NCBI RefSeq assembly: GCF_000832305.1
Contig: NZ_CP010536.1
Coordinates: forward strand, 434,001-498,000
DNA length: 64,000 bases
DNA from: Cupriavidus basilensis
GTDB lineage: Bacteria > Pseudomonadota > Gammaproteobacteria > Burkholderiales > Burkholderiaceae
Direction: 5' to 3'
The notes under the pieces are model-generated. The model saw only the letters and a program-made list of their open reading frames with translations, had not been told where the DNA came from and did no database searches. This document shows, piece after piece, positions 51,877 to 60,836 of the stretch (position 1 is the stretch's first letter; each line of letters starts with the position of its first letter). A program made the translations under genes and the position numbers.

Positions 51877-53604
51877 TCAGGCAGCTCCCTCCAGGATCGT
51901 CTGCCCCGGAGTCACGCGGGTAAATTGCACCGCAGAGCGGGTCAGCTGCAGCTTGCCGTCGCGCTGGCGCACCACGGTGAAGCTGGACCCGGGCAGGTCG
52001 CCGGTGGCCGGGTGATCCTCGCGGAAATGCGCACCGCGCGAATCCTCGCGGGACAGGGCGGCTTCCACGATGACCTGGCTGACGACGATCAGGCTGTTGA
52101 GGTTCATCCAGTCGTGCCACGTGACATTGAACGCGCGATGGCCGTCGGCGACGCCGGTTGCCTTCAGCGCCTGCCCCAGTTCCGCCAGGCGTTGACGGGC
52201 CAGCAGCAGCCCGTCGCGCGTGCGCATGATGCCGACGTGCTCCCACATGCAGTCGAACAGCGCCTCGCGGATCGGCTCCAGGCTGCCCGCCGGCTTGCCG
52301 AACGGCGCTTCCATGGCGGCGATGGCAGCGGCGATCGCGGCTTCGTCGGGCGCGCGCGGCACGTTGTTCTGCCGCGTCCAGGCGGCCATGCTGTCGCCGG
52401 CGATGCCGCCAAACACGGTTGAGTTGGCGACGCCGTTGCCACCCAGGCGGTTCGCGCCATGCACGCCGCCCGTGTCCTCGCCGGCGGCAAACAGGCCGTG
52501 CAGCTCCGTGCCGCAGTCGGGGCGGAACTGCACGCCGCCCATCATGTAGTGCGCGGTGGGCACCACCTCGACGAGATCGCCGGCGAGGTCGAAGCCGCAG
52601 TCGCCGCAGCGCTCGACCATGCCCTTGAACTGCTTGCGCACCTTGTCGGGCCCGAGGTGCCCCATCTGGATATACACGCCGCCGTTGGGTGAGGTCCGGC
52701 CCGCGCGCATTTCGGCATAGATGCCGCGCGACACGATGTCGCGCGTGGCTCGTTCGCCGCGCGGATCGTAGTTGTGCATGAAGCGTTCCTTGTCGCCGTT
52801 GAGCAGGTAGCCGCCAGCGCCGCGCAAGCCTTCTTCCAGCACGGTGCCGGTCATGCGCGTGTCCTTGCCCGCCAGCAGTCCGGTGGGATGGAACTGCACC
52901 ATCTCCATATCGCGCAGAGGCAGGCCGGCGCGCAGCGCCATCGCCAGGCCGTCGCAGCTCTTGTCGCCCGAGGGCGTGTGGAACTTGTACATGGTCGGCC
53001 CGCCGCCCGTGGCCAGCAGCACGGCCTTGGCCTGCACGAAGACGAATTCGCCGCTGCGCATGTCGATCATCAGCACGCCGGATAACGACTTGCCGTCCGG
53101 CGTCTTGATCAGCTCGACGGCACGGTGTTCTTCGAGCCGGTTGATGCCGCGGCTCCAGACCTGCTCGGCCAGGCGGTTGATGATCTCGATGCCGGTCAGG
53201 TCGCCCTTGTGCACGGTGCGGTCGAAGGTCTGTCCGGCGAATGCCTTCTGGTGGACCGTGCCGTCCGGGTTGCGGTCGAAGAAGCAACCCAGTTCGTTCT
53301 CGAGTTCGTGGATGCGCTCGACCGCCTTGGTGACCAGCGTCCACGCCAGGTCCTGGTCGGACAGCCACTTGCTGCCTTCCACGGTGTCCATGAAATGGCG
53401 CTCGACGGAGTCGCCCTGCGCCAGCGCCACGTTGTAGCCGCCCTGGACCATGCGGGTGCAGCCACACTTGCCCAGCAGCCCTTTCACGGCCACGGTGATG
53501 GACAGTTCCGGCGCCTGCTGGTGCGCATGCAGCGCGGCGAACAGGCCCGCGCCGCCGGAGCCGAGGATCAGCACATCAGTCTGCAGTCGCTCGATGGTCT
53601 TCAT
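51877..53604 (-). CDS. Succinate dehydrogenase/fumarate reductase-like flavoprotein
   Basis: 575-residue SdhA/FrdA homologue. FAD-binding GSGGAG is at 15-20. Substrate residues HPTG, HYMMGG and GANRLGG with its Arg are kept. Two family landmarks differ. The His that attaches FAD covalently in SdhA (SHTVSAQGG) is Cys49 here (GCTRMVQGG), and the catalytic RGEGG loop reads RGAGG. FAD is therefore probably non-covalent, and the substrate may differ from succinate. It starts inside the stop of the fumarase beta gene (ATGA). Its Fe-S and membrane partners are the first three genes of the operon, five genes away. Confidence 0.9.
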   Translation of the reverse strand: MKTIERLQTDVLILGSGGAGLFAALHAHQQAPELSITVAVKGLLGKCGCTRMVQGGYNVALAQGDSVERHFMDTVEGSKWLSDQDLAWTLVTKAVERIHELENELGCFFDRNPDGTVHQKAFAGQTFDRTVHKGDLTGIEIINRLAEQVWSRGINRLEEHRAVELIKTPDGKSLSGVLMIDMRSGEFVFVQAKAVLLATGGGPTMYKFHTPSGDKSCDGLAMALRAGLPLRDMEMVQFHPTGLLAGKDTRMTGTVLEEGLRGAGGYLLNGDKERFMHNYDPRGERATRDIVSRGIYAEMRAGRTSPNGGVYIQMGHLGPDKVRKQFKGMVERCGDCGFDLAGDLVEVVPTAHYMMGGVQFRPDCGTELHGLFAAGEDTGGVHGANRLGGNGVANSTVFGGIAGDSMAAWTRQNNVPRAPDEAAIAAAIAAMEAPFGKPAGSLEPIREALFDCMWEHVGIMRTRDGLLLARQRLAELGQALKATGVADGHRAFNVTWHDWMNLNSLIVVSQVIVEAALSREDSRGAHFREDHPATGDLPGSSFTVVRQRDGKLQLTRSAVQFTRVTPGQTILEGAA

Positions 53605-54215
53605 GGCTTTGCCACTCCCAGGCTGGCCAGCACGGCGGCGCGCCGGTCCGCGGTGTTCTGTTTGACGGCGGTGTAGAGGCTGTTGCCGTGGCTGTCCATG
53701 GCCACCAGCAGCGGGCCGAAATCGCGGATGCGGAAGCGCCACAGCGATTCGGGATTGAGGTCGTCGAGATCGACATCCTCGATCTGCTCTATCCACGTGG
53801 TCTCCAGCGCCGCCGTGCCGCCGATGATTGCCAGGTACACGCCGCCCAACTCGCGGAATGCATCGAGCGAGCTTTCACGCATGCCGCCCTTGCCGACGAT
53901 CATGCGTACGCCATTGCGCGTCATCAGCGGCCGGGTGAAGCGCTCCATGCGGTCGGAGGTGGTGGTGCCGATGCAGATCGGCTGGTAGCCGGCGGGATGC
54001 TCCGGGCAGGCCGGCACCCTGCGCACATTGGGCGCGGTATGGATGACCGCGTGGCCGCGGAGATCAAGGCGCGTCGTGCGGCCGCGGTCGAACATATGGA
54101 TCTGGGTGGCGTCGCGGATGCCGAACAGCGTACGCTGCAAGGTCACCGTGTCGTTGACGCGCAGTTGACGGATCTGTGCCTCCGTCACGGGCGTGGAGAG
54201 CTCGTAGTGCGCCAT
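53601..54215 (-). CDS. Class I fumarase/tartrate dehydratase-like hydratase, beta subunit
   Basis: 204 residues, matching the C-terminal (beta) half of class I fumarases and TtdB. Conserved blocks are PACPEHPAGYQPICIGTTTSDRM, MIVGKGGM and the ESLWRFRIRDFGPLLVAMDSHG end. It pairs with the alpha subunit encoded two bases upstream. It would complete an active site for reversible hydration of a fumarate-like acid. Confidence 0.92.
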   Translation of the reverse strand: MAHYELSTPVTEAQIRQLRVNDTVTLQRTLFGIRDATQIHMFDRGRTTRLDLRGHAVIHTAPNVRRVPACPEHPAGYQPICIGTTTSDRMERFTRPLMTRNGVRMIVGKGGMRESSLDAFRELGGVYLAIIGGTAALETTWIEQIEDVDLDDLNPESLWRFRIRDFGPLLVAMDSHGNSLYTAVKQNTADRRAAVLASLGVAKP

Positions 54216-54217
54216 GG

Positions 54218-55093
54218 TCAGAATCCGTAGCTGATGCCGTCAGCGGTGAAGGTGGCACAAGCGCGCCGCGCGGAATGGCACTGCATGTTGACGGCAATGG
54301 GGTTCATCGTGATATGCGTCGAGGCCAGTTCGATATGCACCGCGAAGGCGGTTGCATCGCCGCCCAGGCCCTGCGGGCCGACACCGAGCTGGTTCACGGC
54401 CCGCGACAGTTCCGCTTCGAGCGCGGCGCCGTCCGGGTCCGCGCATCGCGTGCCGAGCGCGCGAGTCGCAGCGCGCTTGGCCAGCGCCACGCACAGGTCC
54501 GATGTGCCGCCCAGGCCCACGCCGACGATGGTCGGCGGGCAAGTCTTGCCGCCGGCGGCGATCACGCTGTCGATGACGAAGGTCTTGATGGCATCCATGC
54601 CTTCGGCGGGGATCGCCATCTTGAGAAAGGAGTTGTTCTCCGAGCCGCTGCCCTTGGGCACCATCGCCAGCGTCATGCGCCCGGGCGTGTCGTCGAAGTC
54701 GATGTGGATCACCGGCACCTCGATGCCGCAAGACGTGTGGTTGTTCTTGCGGGTCAGCGGATGTACCACGGAAGAGCGCAGCGGGTGCTCGCGCGTGGCG
54801 CGCTCGCAGCCGCGGCGTATGGCCTGCTTGAACGCACGCCCGTCGACCGCGATGCCGGTGCCGATCGTCATGTTGTAGATCGGCACGCCGGTGTCCTGGC
54901 ACAGCAGGTTGTCGGTCTCCTGCGCGATGCGGATGTTCTTGCTCATGGTGGCCAGGACGCTGCGCGCGGTGGCGGAGGTTTCGTTCTCCTGCAGTTGCGC
55001 GATGCCGTCCTTGACGTCAGGCGGCAGTATCTTCAGCGCGCGGATGTACAGTTCCCTGGCCGCGTCTTCCAGTAGGGAGAGATCAATGTTCAT
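54218..55093 (-). CDS. Class I fumarase/tartrate dehydratase-like hydratase, alpha subunit
   Basis: 291 residues, matching the N-terminal half of class I fumarases. Cys65 (LCQDTG), Cys185 (GGKTCPP) and Cys272 (NMQCHSARR) are spaced as the [4Fe-4S] ligands of this family. The substrate loop reads PLTRKNNHTSCGIEVPVIH, where ordinary fumarases have a TGDNTPAVIH-like sequence, suggesting an altered substrate. ATG 55093 is used; upstream codons are unrelated. It lies 41 bases after a Bug gene, in the operon with SDH-like subunits. Confidence 0.92.
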   Translation of the reverse strand: MNIDLSLLEDAARELYIRALKILPPDVKDGIAQLQENETSATARSVLATMSKNIRIAQETDNLLCQDTGVPIYNMTIGTGIAVDGRAFKQAIRRGCERATREHPLRSSVVHPLTRKNNHTSCGIEVPVIHIDFDDTPGRMTLAMVPKGSGSENNSFLKMAIPAEGMDAIKTFVIDSVIAAGGKTCPPTIVGVGLGGTSDLCVALAKRAATRALGTRCADPDGAALEAELSRAVNQLGVGPQGLGGDATAFAVHIELASTHITMNPIAVNMQCHSARRACATFTADGISYGF

Positions 55094-55134
55094 GCCTGTC
55101 CTCGATGCTCGGCTTGGATGTGTCTGGCTGGCGC

Positions 55135-56130
55135 TCAGTTGGCCGTCAGGTTGCGGTTCCTGACGATCTTTTCCCATCGCTGCGATTCCGTGGCGATGGC
55201 CGCGCCTAGTTGCTGCGGCGTGTTGCCGACCGGCTTCATGCCCTGTGCGAGCAGCCGTGCCTGGGTATCGGGATCCGCCAGCACCTTGACCGTGTCCTGC
55301 TGCACCTTGCTGACGATCGCCGGTGGCGTGCCTGCCGGCATCACGAAGCCGAACCAGCCGGTCACGCTCTCCATGCCGGTGAGGCCGGCCTCAGCCACAG
55401 TCGGCACGTCGGGCAGCATGGGCGAGCGCTCGGTGCCGGTGACCGCGAGCGCGCGTAGCTTGCCACCCTTCACAAACTGCGAGGCCGCCGCGATGTTGCC
55501 CACCATCAGCTGCAGCTGACCCGCCATCAGGTCGTTGTAGGCCAGCGATTCGCCCTTGTAAGGCACGTGCGCGATGTCGATGCCGGCGGCATCGGCGAAG
55601 GCCTCGCCCGCCATGTGCACCTGGCTGCCGGTACCCGCGGAGCCGAAATTGAGCTTGCCCGGCTGGGACTTCGCCAGGCTGATCAGTTCCTTCAGGTTCT
55701 TGGCCGGCACACCGGGGTTGACGACGACCAGCATCGGGCCGCTGGCCACGTTGGTGATAAAGGTGAAGTCCTTGGCGCTGTAGGGCAGCCGCTGATAGAT
55801 GAACGGGTTGACGGTGAACATGCTGCCCGAGGCCAGCATCATCGTATAGCCGTCGGCCGCCGCCTTCGCGGTGACCTGCGCGCCCACGGCGCCGCCCGCG
55901 CCCAGACGGTTCTCGACCACCACGGTCTGCTTCCACATCTCGCTCAGCTTCTGCCCGATCACGCGGCCGAGCACATCCGTGCTGCCGCCTGCGGCGAACG
56001 GCACGATCATGGTGACCGGGCGAGTCGGCCATGCATCCGCCTGCGCGCTGCCGGCCGCAAGCACTGCGGCCGTGCCAAGGCAGAGCGCAAGGCAGCGCCG
56101 GCGGCTCGTGGACTTCGGGGAAAGCGTCAT
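55135..56130 (-). CDS. Bug-type TTT receptor
   Basis: 331 residues. The signal peptide begins with SRRRCLALCLGTAAVLAAG and ends near AQA; then PTRPVTMIVPFAAGGSTDVLGRVIG. AGGAGACCACCC precedes the ATG at 56130. Fourth gene of the operon, between the membrane-subunit and fumarase genes. Probably a carboxylate or sulfonate-carboxylate receptor for the pathway. Confidence 0.92.
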   Translation of the reverse strand: MTLSPKSTSRRRCLALCLGTAAVLAAGSAQADAWPTRPVTMIVPFAAGGSTDVLGRVIGQKLSEMWKQTVVVENRLGAGGAVGAQVTAKAAADGYTMMLASGSMFTVNPFIYQRLPYSAKDFTFITNVASGPMLVVVNPGVPAKNLKELISLAKSQPGKLNFGSAGTGSQVHMAGEAFADAAGIDIAHVPYKGESLAYNDLMAGQLQLMVGNIAAASQFVKGGKLRALAVTGTERSPMLPDVPTVAEAGLTGMESVTGWFGFVMPAGTPPAIVSKVQQDTVKVLADPDTQARLLAQGMKPVGNTPQQLGAAIATESQRWEKIVRNRNLTAN

Positions 56131-56195
56131 GGGTGGTCTCCTTTGGTGTTGTGGGAATGGCGCCACTTCAGCCGGCGGCGCTCATCGTTGCGAAC

Positions 56196-56549
56196 CTACG
56201 AAAACAGCGAGAGCATGAAGGCCAGCCCGGTGCACAACCCGGCGCCGAGACTGAGTGCAACCCAGTCCTTGCGCAGGCCCGTCCACGGCCGGAACTCGAT
56301 CAGCAGGAGCCGGATGCCGCCCATCATGTGCAGCGAGAGCAGGATCACCAGTCCCCACTCAGCGGCCTTGAACAGCGGGTTGTCGGTGAGTTTCAGGAAG
56401 CCGTCGAGCGCTGCCTCGCCCCGGATGGCATGGCCGAGCGCCCAGAAATGCACTGGCAGGAACAGCGCCAGCGCGAGGCCGGAAAGCCGGTGGATCAGGA
56501 AGGCACAATAGGCGGCATGGTTGCGCGCGCGCATGTCGTTTTTCTTCAT
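56196..56549 (-). CDS. SDH-like membrane anchor subunit 2 (SdhC-type)
   Basis: 117 residues, three membrane helices. AFLIHRLSGLALALFLPVHFWALGHAI resembles the SdhC signature HRxSG with a following heme-ligand histidine. Its ATG overlaps the stop of the preceding membrane-subunit gene by four bases. It would anchor the catalytic subunits and pass electrons to quinone. Confidence 0.85.
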   Translation of the reverse strand: MKKNDMRARNHAAYCAFLIHRLSGLALALFLPVHFWALGHAIRGEAALDGFLKLTDNPLFKAAEWGLVILLSLHMMGGIRLLLIEFRPWTGLRKDWVALSLGAGLCTGLAFMLSLFS

Positions 56550-56899
56550 GGCATCACCACCGCGTAGACGGCGCGCAGGCCTGCCAATCCCAGCACGGCG
56601 GCAAACAGCCATGCCGCCGTCACCACGCTGCGCGCACGCCATGCCAGCCATTCCTCTGCCACCCGCATCAGGCCGATAGGCACATGCACCGTGCAGGCCA
56701 GTACGAAGCAGGTGTAGAAGACGCCGAAGGCCCAGTTGCCACGCGTGCGTGCCAGCACCTCGGCACCGGAGAGTCCGCCACGCACGGCGACCATGATGAC
56801 GATGAGATGTCCCACCACGCACAGCGCCAGCACCATGGCGCTGATGCGCTGCCAGTACCACAGCCTGGCCTGGGTACCGACCGAAATGGCCATGTTCAT
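56546..56899 (-). CDS. SDH-like membrane anchor subunit 1
   Basis: 117 residues with three membrane helices (about 16-40, 52-76, 88-112); LWYWQRISAMVLALCVVGHLIVI carries an Arg-Ser pair and His as in cytochrome b subunits of SDH/FRD. It overlaps the Fe-S subunit gene by ATGA and is itself overlapped by the next membrane gene, so the three are translationally coupled. Confidence 0.85.
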   Translation of the reverse strand: MNMAISVGTQARLWYWQRISAMVLALCVVGHLIVIMVAVRGGLSGAEVLARTRGNWAFGVFYTCFVLACTVHVPIGLMRVAEEWLAWRARSVVTAAWLFAAVLGLAGLRAVYAVVMP

Positions 56900-57609
56900 A
56901 GCTCCCCCTTGATGGCGGCCTTGGCGACAATGCGCTTGAGTCCGGCGATGCCCGCCGTCGGCGCAAGTTGCTTGGGGCAACGCTCGGTGCAGGAGCCCTG
57001 CGTATGGCAGCTGTGGCAGCCGGCGTCGCCCGCAACGGCGCGCAGGCGTTCGGTGCCCACCACGTCGCGCACATCGTTGACCAGCGTCCACGCGCGGTTC
57101 ATCGCGGCCGGGCCGAGATAATCGGGGCGCCAGCCGACCACATCGCAAGAGGCGTAGCAGACGCCGCAGCCGATGCACTCGATACCGGCATCCGCGGCCT
57201 TGCGCGCGGGGGAGGCGGGCTCGACGCTGGCGAATGCGTCGTGGCGCGTGGCGGCGCCCTTGAACTGCCCCTTGGCGGCGGCCCACTTGTCGAAGAAGGC
57301 CGTCATGTCGGTGGCAAGGTCCTTGATGACGGGCAGGTTCGACAGCGGGGCGATCTCGAGTGCGTCGCCCTGCACGACCTTGGCGACGTGCGTGCGGCAA
57401 CTCCAGCGCGCCTTGCCGTTGACGGTCATCGCGCATGAGCCGCACATGCCGACGCGGCAGGCGAAGCGGTAGCCGAGGTCCGGCTCGAGGTGACGCTGGA
57501 TGTAGGTCACCACGTCCAGTACCGTCTGGCTGGCGCTGCGCGGCACCTGGTAGGAGGCGAATTGGCCGTCCTCGTTGCCGCGCCATACACGAACGTTGAG
57601 AGTAGTCAT
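56896..57609 (-). CDS. SDH/fumarate reductase-like iron-sulfur subunit
   Basis: 237-residue SdhB homologue. 2Fe-2S ligands are C51, C56, C59 and C71. The [4Fe-4S] motif is CIGCGVCYASC (145-155), and a further Cys group lies at 198-211 (CHSCHTQGSCTERC), followed by PK. It transfers electrons from the flavoprotein to quinone. First gene of the nine-gene operon, divergent from a LysR gene. Confidence 0.92.
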   Translation of the reverse strand: MTTLNVRVWRGNEDGQFASYQVPRSASQTVLDVVTYIQRHLEPDLGYRFACRVGMCGSCAMTVNGKARWSCRTHVAKVVQGDALEIAPLSNLPVIKDLATDMTAFFDKWAAAKGQFKGAATRHDAFASVEPASPARKAADAGIECIGCGVCYASCDVVGWRPDYLGPAAMNRAWTLVNDVRDVVGTERLRAVAGDAGCHSCHTQGSCTERCPKQLAPTAGIAGLKRIVAKAAIKGEL

Positions 57610-57720
57610 GGGATCGATTGGGGGAGGGTTTTCGGTGCGCCGCTGCGGTGTCTGCGGGGCTTGTCGATACGGGCGGTCCGCTCGTATTGTTCCGGATTGC
57701 GCGGCAAGCAAAAAGCTAGT

Positions 57721-57745
57721 AATTCTCTTGTCCAGATAAAGAATT
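57721..57745. promoter_or_regulatory. Candidate LysR operator (AATTCT-N13-AGAATT)
   Basis: A perfect six-base inverted repeat AATTCT/AGAATT separated by 13 bases lies midway between the divergent starts of the SDH-like operon and the LysR gene. It is the only good dyad in the 200-base gap and is AT-rich against a GC-rich background. Confidence 0.5.
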
Positions 57746-57811
57746 TCTTTCTCTTCGCGCGCGCCGGACCTGGCGCGACCGCTTTCCCCGCACTGCCATC
57801 CCGGAGCCGCA

Positions 57812-58753
57812 ATGCCTTCCATCCGCACCCTCAAGACGTTCCTCGCCGTGGCACGGTGTGGGACGTTCGCGGCGGCGGGCAAGCAGATCGGGCTGACGCC
57901 CGCCGCGGTCGGATTGCAGATCCGCGCGCTGGAAGAAGACCTGAACTGCCAGCTGTTCGACCGCAATGCGCGCGCGGCGATTCTCAATCCCGCCGGCCGC
58001 GCGCTGGTGCCGGAACTCGAAGCGCTGGTGCAGCGATATGAAGCACTTGCCTCCGGACGAGAGGATGGCCTCTCCGGAACGGTGGCGATCGGTGCTCTGG
58101 TGTCGGTGCTGATGGGCGCGTTCGCCGACGCCTTGTGGGCGATCAAGCAGGAGCACCCGCGCCTGGACGTGCGGCTCTTCGCCGGCCTCTCAGCCGAATT
58201 CGCACTCAAGGTGGAACACGGCGACCTGGATGCCGCCGTGGTCACGCGCTCGCCGCGCCCGCTGGCAAGGAATCTGGTGTGGACCGAGCTATATACCGAG
58301 CCGATGGTGCTGATCGTGCCGCGCCACCCGCATTTCTTCCTGCCGGACGATAGCCGCGAGATGCTTGCCGAGGCGCCATTCATCCGTTTCGAGCCGGGCA
58401 CGTGGACCGGCAACCTGGTGCAGGAGGTGCTGGACCAGTGCGGCGTGACCGTGAACGAGAGCATGCAGCTGAATTCGAACGAGGCGATCATCGAACTGGT
58501 GCGGCAGGGCTTCGGCGTGTCCATCGTGCCGCAGCTGGCCAACGTCACCTGGGAGGGCGACAGGTTGTTGCGCCTGGTGCCGCTCGACGGTGTCGACGTG
58601 CGGCGCCGCGTTGGCTTGCTGGAACGCACGACGCATGCACGCCTGGCATTTACGGATGTCATCAAGGGATATTTCCGGCAAAGCGGTGCGATTCGCGGCG
58701 GCGGGCCGCCGGAGGCCGCACCAATGGGTACGCCGCCTCTTGATGAAGACTGA
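57812..58753 (+). CDS. LysR-family transcriptional regulator of the SDH/fumarase-like operon
   Basis: 313 residues; N-terminal HTH MPSIRTLKTFLAVARCGTFAAAGKQIGLTPAAVGLQI with an effector-binding C-terminal domain. It lies 202 bases from, and divergent to, the SDH-like operon start, the classic LysR arrangement, so it most likely activates that operon in response to its substrate or an intermediate. Confidence 0.92.
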   Translation: MPSIRTLKTFLAVARCGTFAAAGKQIGLTPAAVGLQIRALEEDLNCQLFDRNARAAILNPAGRALVPELEALVQRYEALASGREDGLSGTVAIGALVSVLMGAFADALWAIKQEHPRLDVRLFAGLSAEFALKVEHGDLDAAVVTRSPRPLARNLVWTELYTEPMVLIVPRHPHFFLPDDSREMLAEAPFIRFEPGTWTGNLVQEVLDQCGVTVNESMQLNSNEAIIELVRQGFGVSIVPQLANVTWEGDRLLRLVPLDGVDVRRRVGLLERTTHARLAFTDVIKGYFRQSGAIRGGGPPEAAPMGTPPLDED

Positions 58754-58780
58754 AGACTGAAGGCGCAAGCGCCGCGTGCC

Positions 58781-59764
58781 TTAGTCGGCGTGAATGTCCT
58801 GTTCCTTGATCAGCTTGGCCCAGCGTGTCACTTCGCCATTGAAGTAGGTGGTGAACGCCGCGCTGGCCATCGGTGCCGGCGTGAATCCACTGGCGATGAT
58901 GCGCTCGCGCACGCCCTTCACCTCCAGCATGCTGGTCACCGAGTTGCCGATCTTGTCGATCACGGCTTGCGGCGTGCCGGCGGGCATCATCAGGCCCGTC
59001 CAGTTCTCCACGATGAGATCGGGAAAGCCGGCTTCGGCCACCGTCGGCACATCCGGCATCAGCGGATGGCGCTCGCGCGTCGTCACCGCCAAGGCGCGCA
59101 GCTTGCCACCTTTGACGTTCTGCAGCGATTCAGGGAAGTTGGAGAACACCACGTCGATCTGGCCGCCGATCAGGTCGGTCATGGATGGCGTGCCGCCCTT
59201 GTAGGGCACGTGGGTGATGGTGGTCTTGGTGATCCGCTCGAACAGCGCCAGCGCCAGGTGCGGCGGCGTGCCGTTGCCGCTGGAGCCGGCGGTCAGGTGG
59301 CCCTTGCGCGCCGCTTCCGCCAGAACCTTCAGCGACTTGATCGGCGAGCTGGCAGGCACCACCACCATCATCGGCGACGAGGCGATGCGCGCCACCGGCA
59401 CCAGGTCCTTCTGCATATTGAATGACAGGCGGGGAAACAGCGTGACGTTGGATGAATGCGCCAGCGTGACCGCCAGCCAGGTGTAGCCGTCGGCGCTGGC
59501 GCGGGCGACCTGCTCGGCACCGATATTCGCATTGCCGCCGGGCTTGTTCTCCACTACCACCGGCTGCCTCCATTCCTCTGCCAGGTACTGGCCGACCTGT
59601 CGCGCCGAGATATCGGTGAGGCCCCCTGCCGCAAACGGAACGACATAGCGGACCGGCTTGGCCGGGAAGGCTGCGGGTGTGCTGCTGGCTGCGGCCGGTC
59701 CGGCAAGCAGCGTGAGCACAAACAGCGACGGGGCGGCTATGCGCCGGAGGAAGGTGCAATGCAT
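58781..59764 (-). CDS. Bug-type TTT receptor, last gene of the sulfolactate operon
   Basis: 327 residues; signal peptide ends near AAASS, then KPVRYVVPFAAGGLTDISARQVGQ. It lies 67 bases after comC on the same strand, so it is probably the receptor for sulfolactate or a related sulfonate. Known sulfolactate clusters use a TTT system (slcHFG); here only the receptor is present. Confidence 0.9.
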   Translation of the reverse strand: MHCTFLRRIAAPSLFVLTLLAGPAAASSTPAAFPAKPVRYVVPFAAGGLTDISARQVGQYLAEEWRQPVVVENKPGGNANIGAEQVARASADGYTWLAVTLAHSSNVTLFPRLSFNMQKDLVPVARIASSPMMVVVPASSPIKSLKVLAEAARKGHLTAGSSGNGTPPHLALALFERITKTTITHVPYKGGTPSMTDLIGGQIDVVFSNFPESLQNVKGGKLRALAVTTRERHPLMPDVPTVAEAGFPDLIVENWTGLMMPAGTPQAVIDKIGNSVTSMLEVKGVRERIIASGFTPAPMASAAFTTYFNGEVTRWAKLIKEQDIHAD

Positions 59765-59831
59765 GGTGTCTCCTTTGGTGGGACCGGCGCCTTCTGGCGG
59801 GCGCCGTGGATGCGGTGCGGTCAGTCTTTGG

Positions 59832-60836
59832 TCAGGCTTGAGCTAGCTTGCGCAACTCCTTTTCCAGTGCTTCGGGGATCTCGATGCCGTGCTCGCGCGC
59901 CTTGGCGTGCGCGTCGATGCGCCGTGTGCCGGGCAGGCGGGTGCCGCTGTCCGACAGCATGGCAGCGATCAGGGCTTCGAGGCGGGCATGATAGGCGGCA
60001 TCGCCTGCGAAGCCGCCCGGATTGAAGGCCAGGAACAACTGGCCGATACGTGGCTGGTTGCCGGCGTCCTCGAAGAAGGAATCGGCTTCCGCGCCGAAGT
60101 GGGCGCCGGCGAGCGACACGATCAATGTCTCCACCAGCAAGGCGAGCATCGCACCCTTGACGCCACCCGCGGGCAGCATCGATCCGCGCAACGCGGCCTG
60201 CGCATCGGTGGTGGGCTTGCCATCGGCATCGAGCGCCCAGCCCAGCGGGATGGGCTTGCCTTGCTTGGCGGCGACCATGATCTTGCCGCGCGCGACCTCC
60301 GAGAGCGACAGGTCGATGACCAGTGGAGCGGCATCCCGGCGAGGAAACACGGCCGCGATCGGATTGGTGCCGAACAGCGGCGTGCGCCCGCCCCAGGCCG
60401 GCATGGCGGCTGGCGAATTGCCCATGGCGATGCCGATCATGCCAGCCTGCGCCACCGGGTCCAGATGCAGGGCCACAGCGCCGGCGTGGTGGCTGTTGGT
60501 CACCACGCCGGCGCCAATGCCGCATTCGCGGGCGCTGGCGATGGCGGCCGAGACCGCCTGCGCGCAGGCGGGAAAGGCGAAGCCCCCTTGCGCGTCGATC
60601 AGCGTGGTGCCGGGCGTCTGTCGCGCTACCGTGGGCTGAGCGTCCCCGTTCACGCGCTGGTGGCGCAGGTGTGCCACATACATCGGCACGCGCGAGACCC
60701 CGTGCGACGGCAGCCCGGCGAGGTCGGCCTGCACCAGCGCGTGCGCGGTGGGGCCTGCCTGCGCCGCGCTGGCACCCGCGCTTCTCAGCGCGTTCGCGGC
60801 GAGTTGTTCCAGTTCTTCTGCCCGAAAGGCGGTCAT
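59832..60836 (-). CDS. comC: (R)-sulfolactate dehydrogenase-like, malate/L-lactate dehydrogenase (Ldh2) family
   Basis: 334 residues of the NAD(P)-dependent Ldh2/YlbC family: HALVQADLAGLPSHGVSRVPMYV, NSHHAGAVALH, and GNSPAAMPAWGG. In characterised sulfolactate users a ComC of this family interconverts (R)-sulfolactate and sulfopyruvate. The position supports it: the ATG overlaps the slcC stop by four bases, downstream of suyAB. By sequence alone malate, ureidoglycolate or lactate would also be possible. Confidence 0.82.
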   Translation of the reverse strand: MTAFRAEELEQLAANALRSAGASAAQAGPTAHALVQADLAGLPSHGVSRVPMYVAHLRHQRVNGDAQPTVARQTPGTTLIDAQGGFAFPACAQAVSAAIASARECGIGAGVVTNSHHAGAVALHLDPVAQAGMIGIAMGNSPAAMPAWGGRTPLFGTNPIAAVFPRRDAAPLVIDLSLSEVARGKIMVAAKQGKPIPLGWALDADGKPTTDAQAALRGSMLPAGGVKGAMLALLVETLIVSLAGAHFGAEADSFFEDAGNQPRIGQLFLAFNPGGFAGDAAYHARLEALIAAMLSDSGTRLPGTRRIDAHAKAREHGIEIPEALEKELRKLAQA

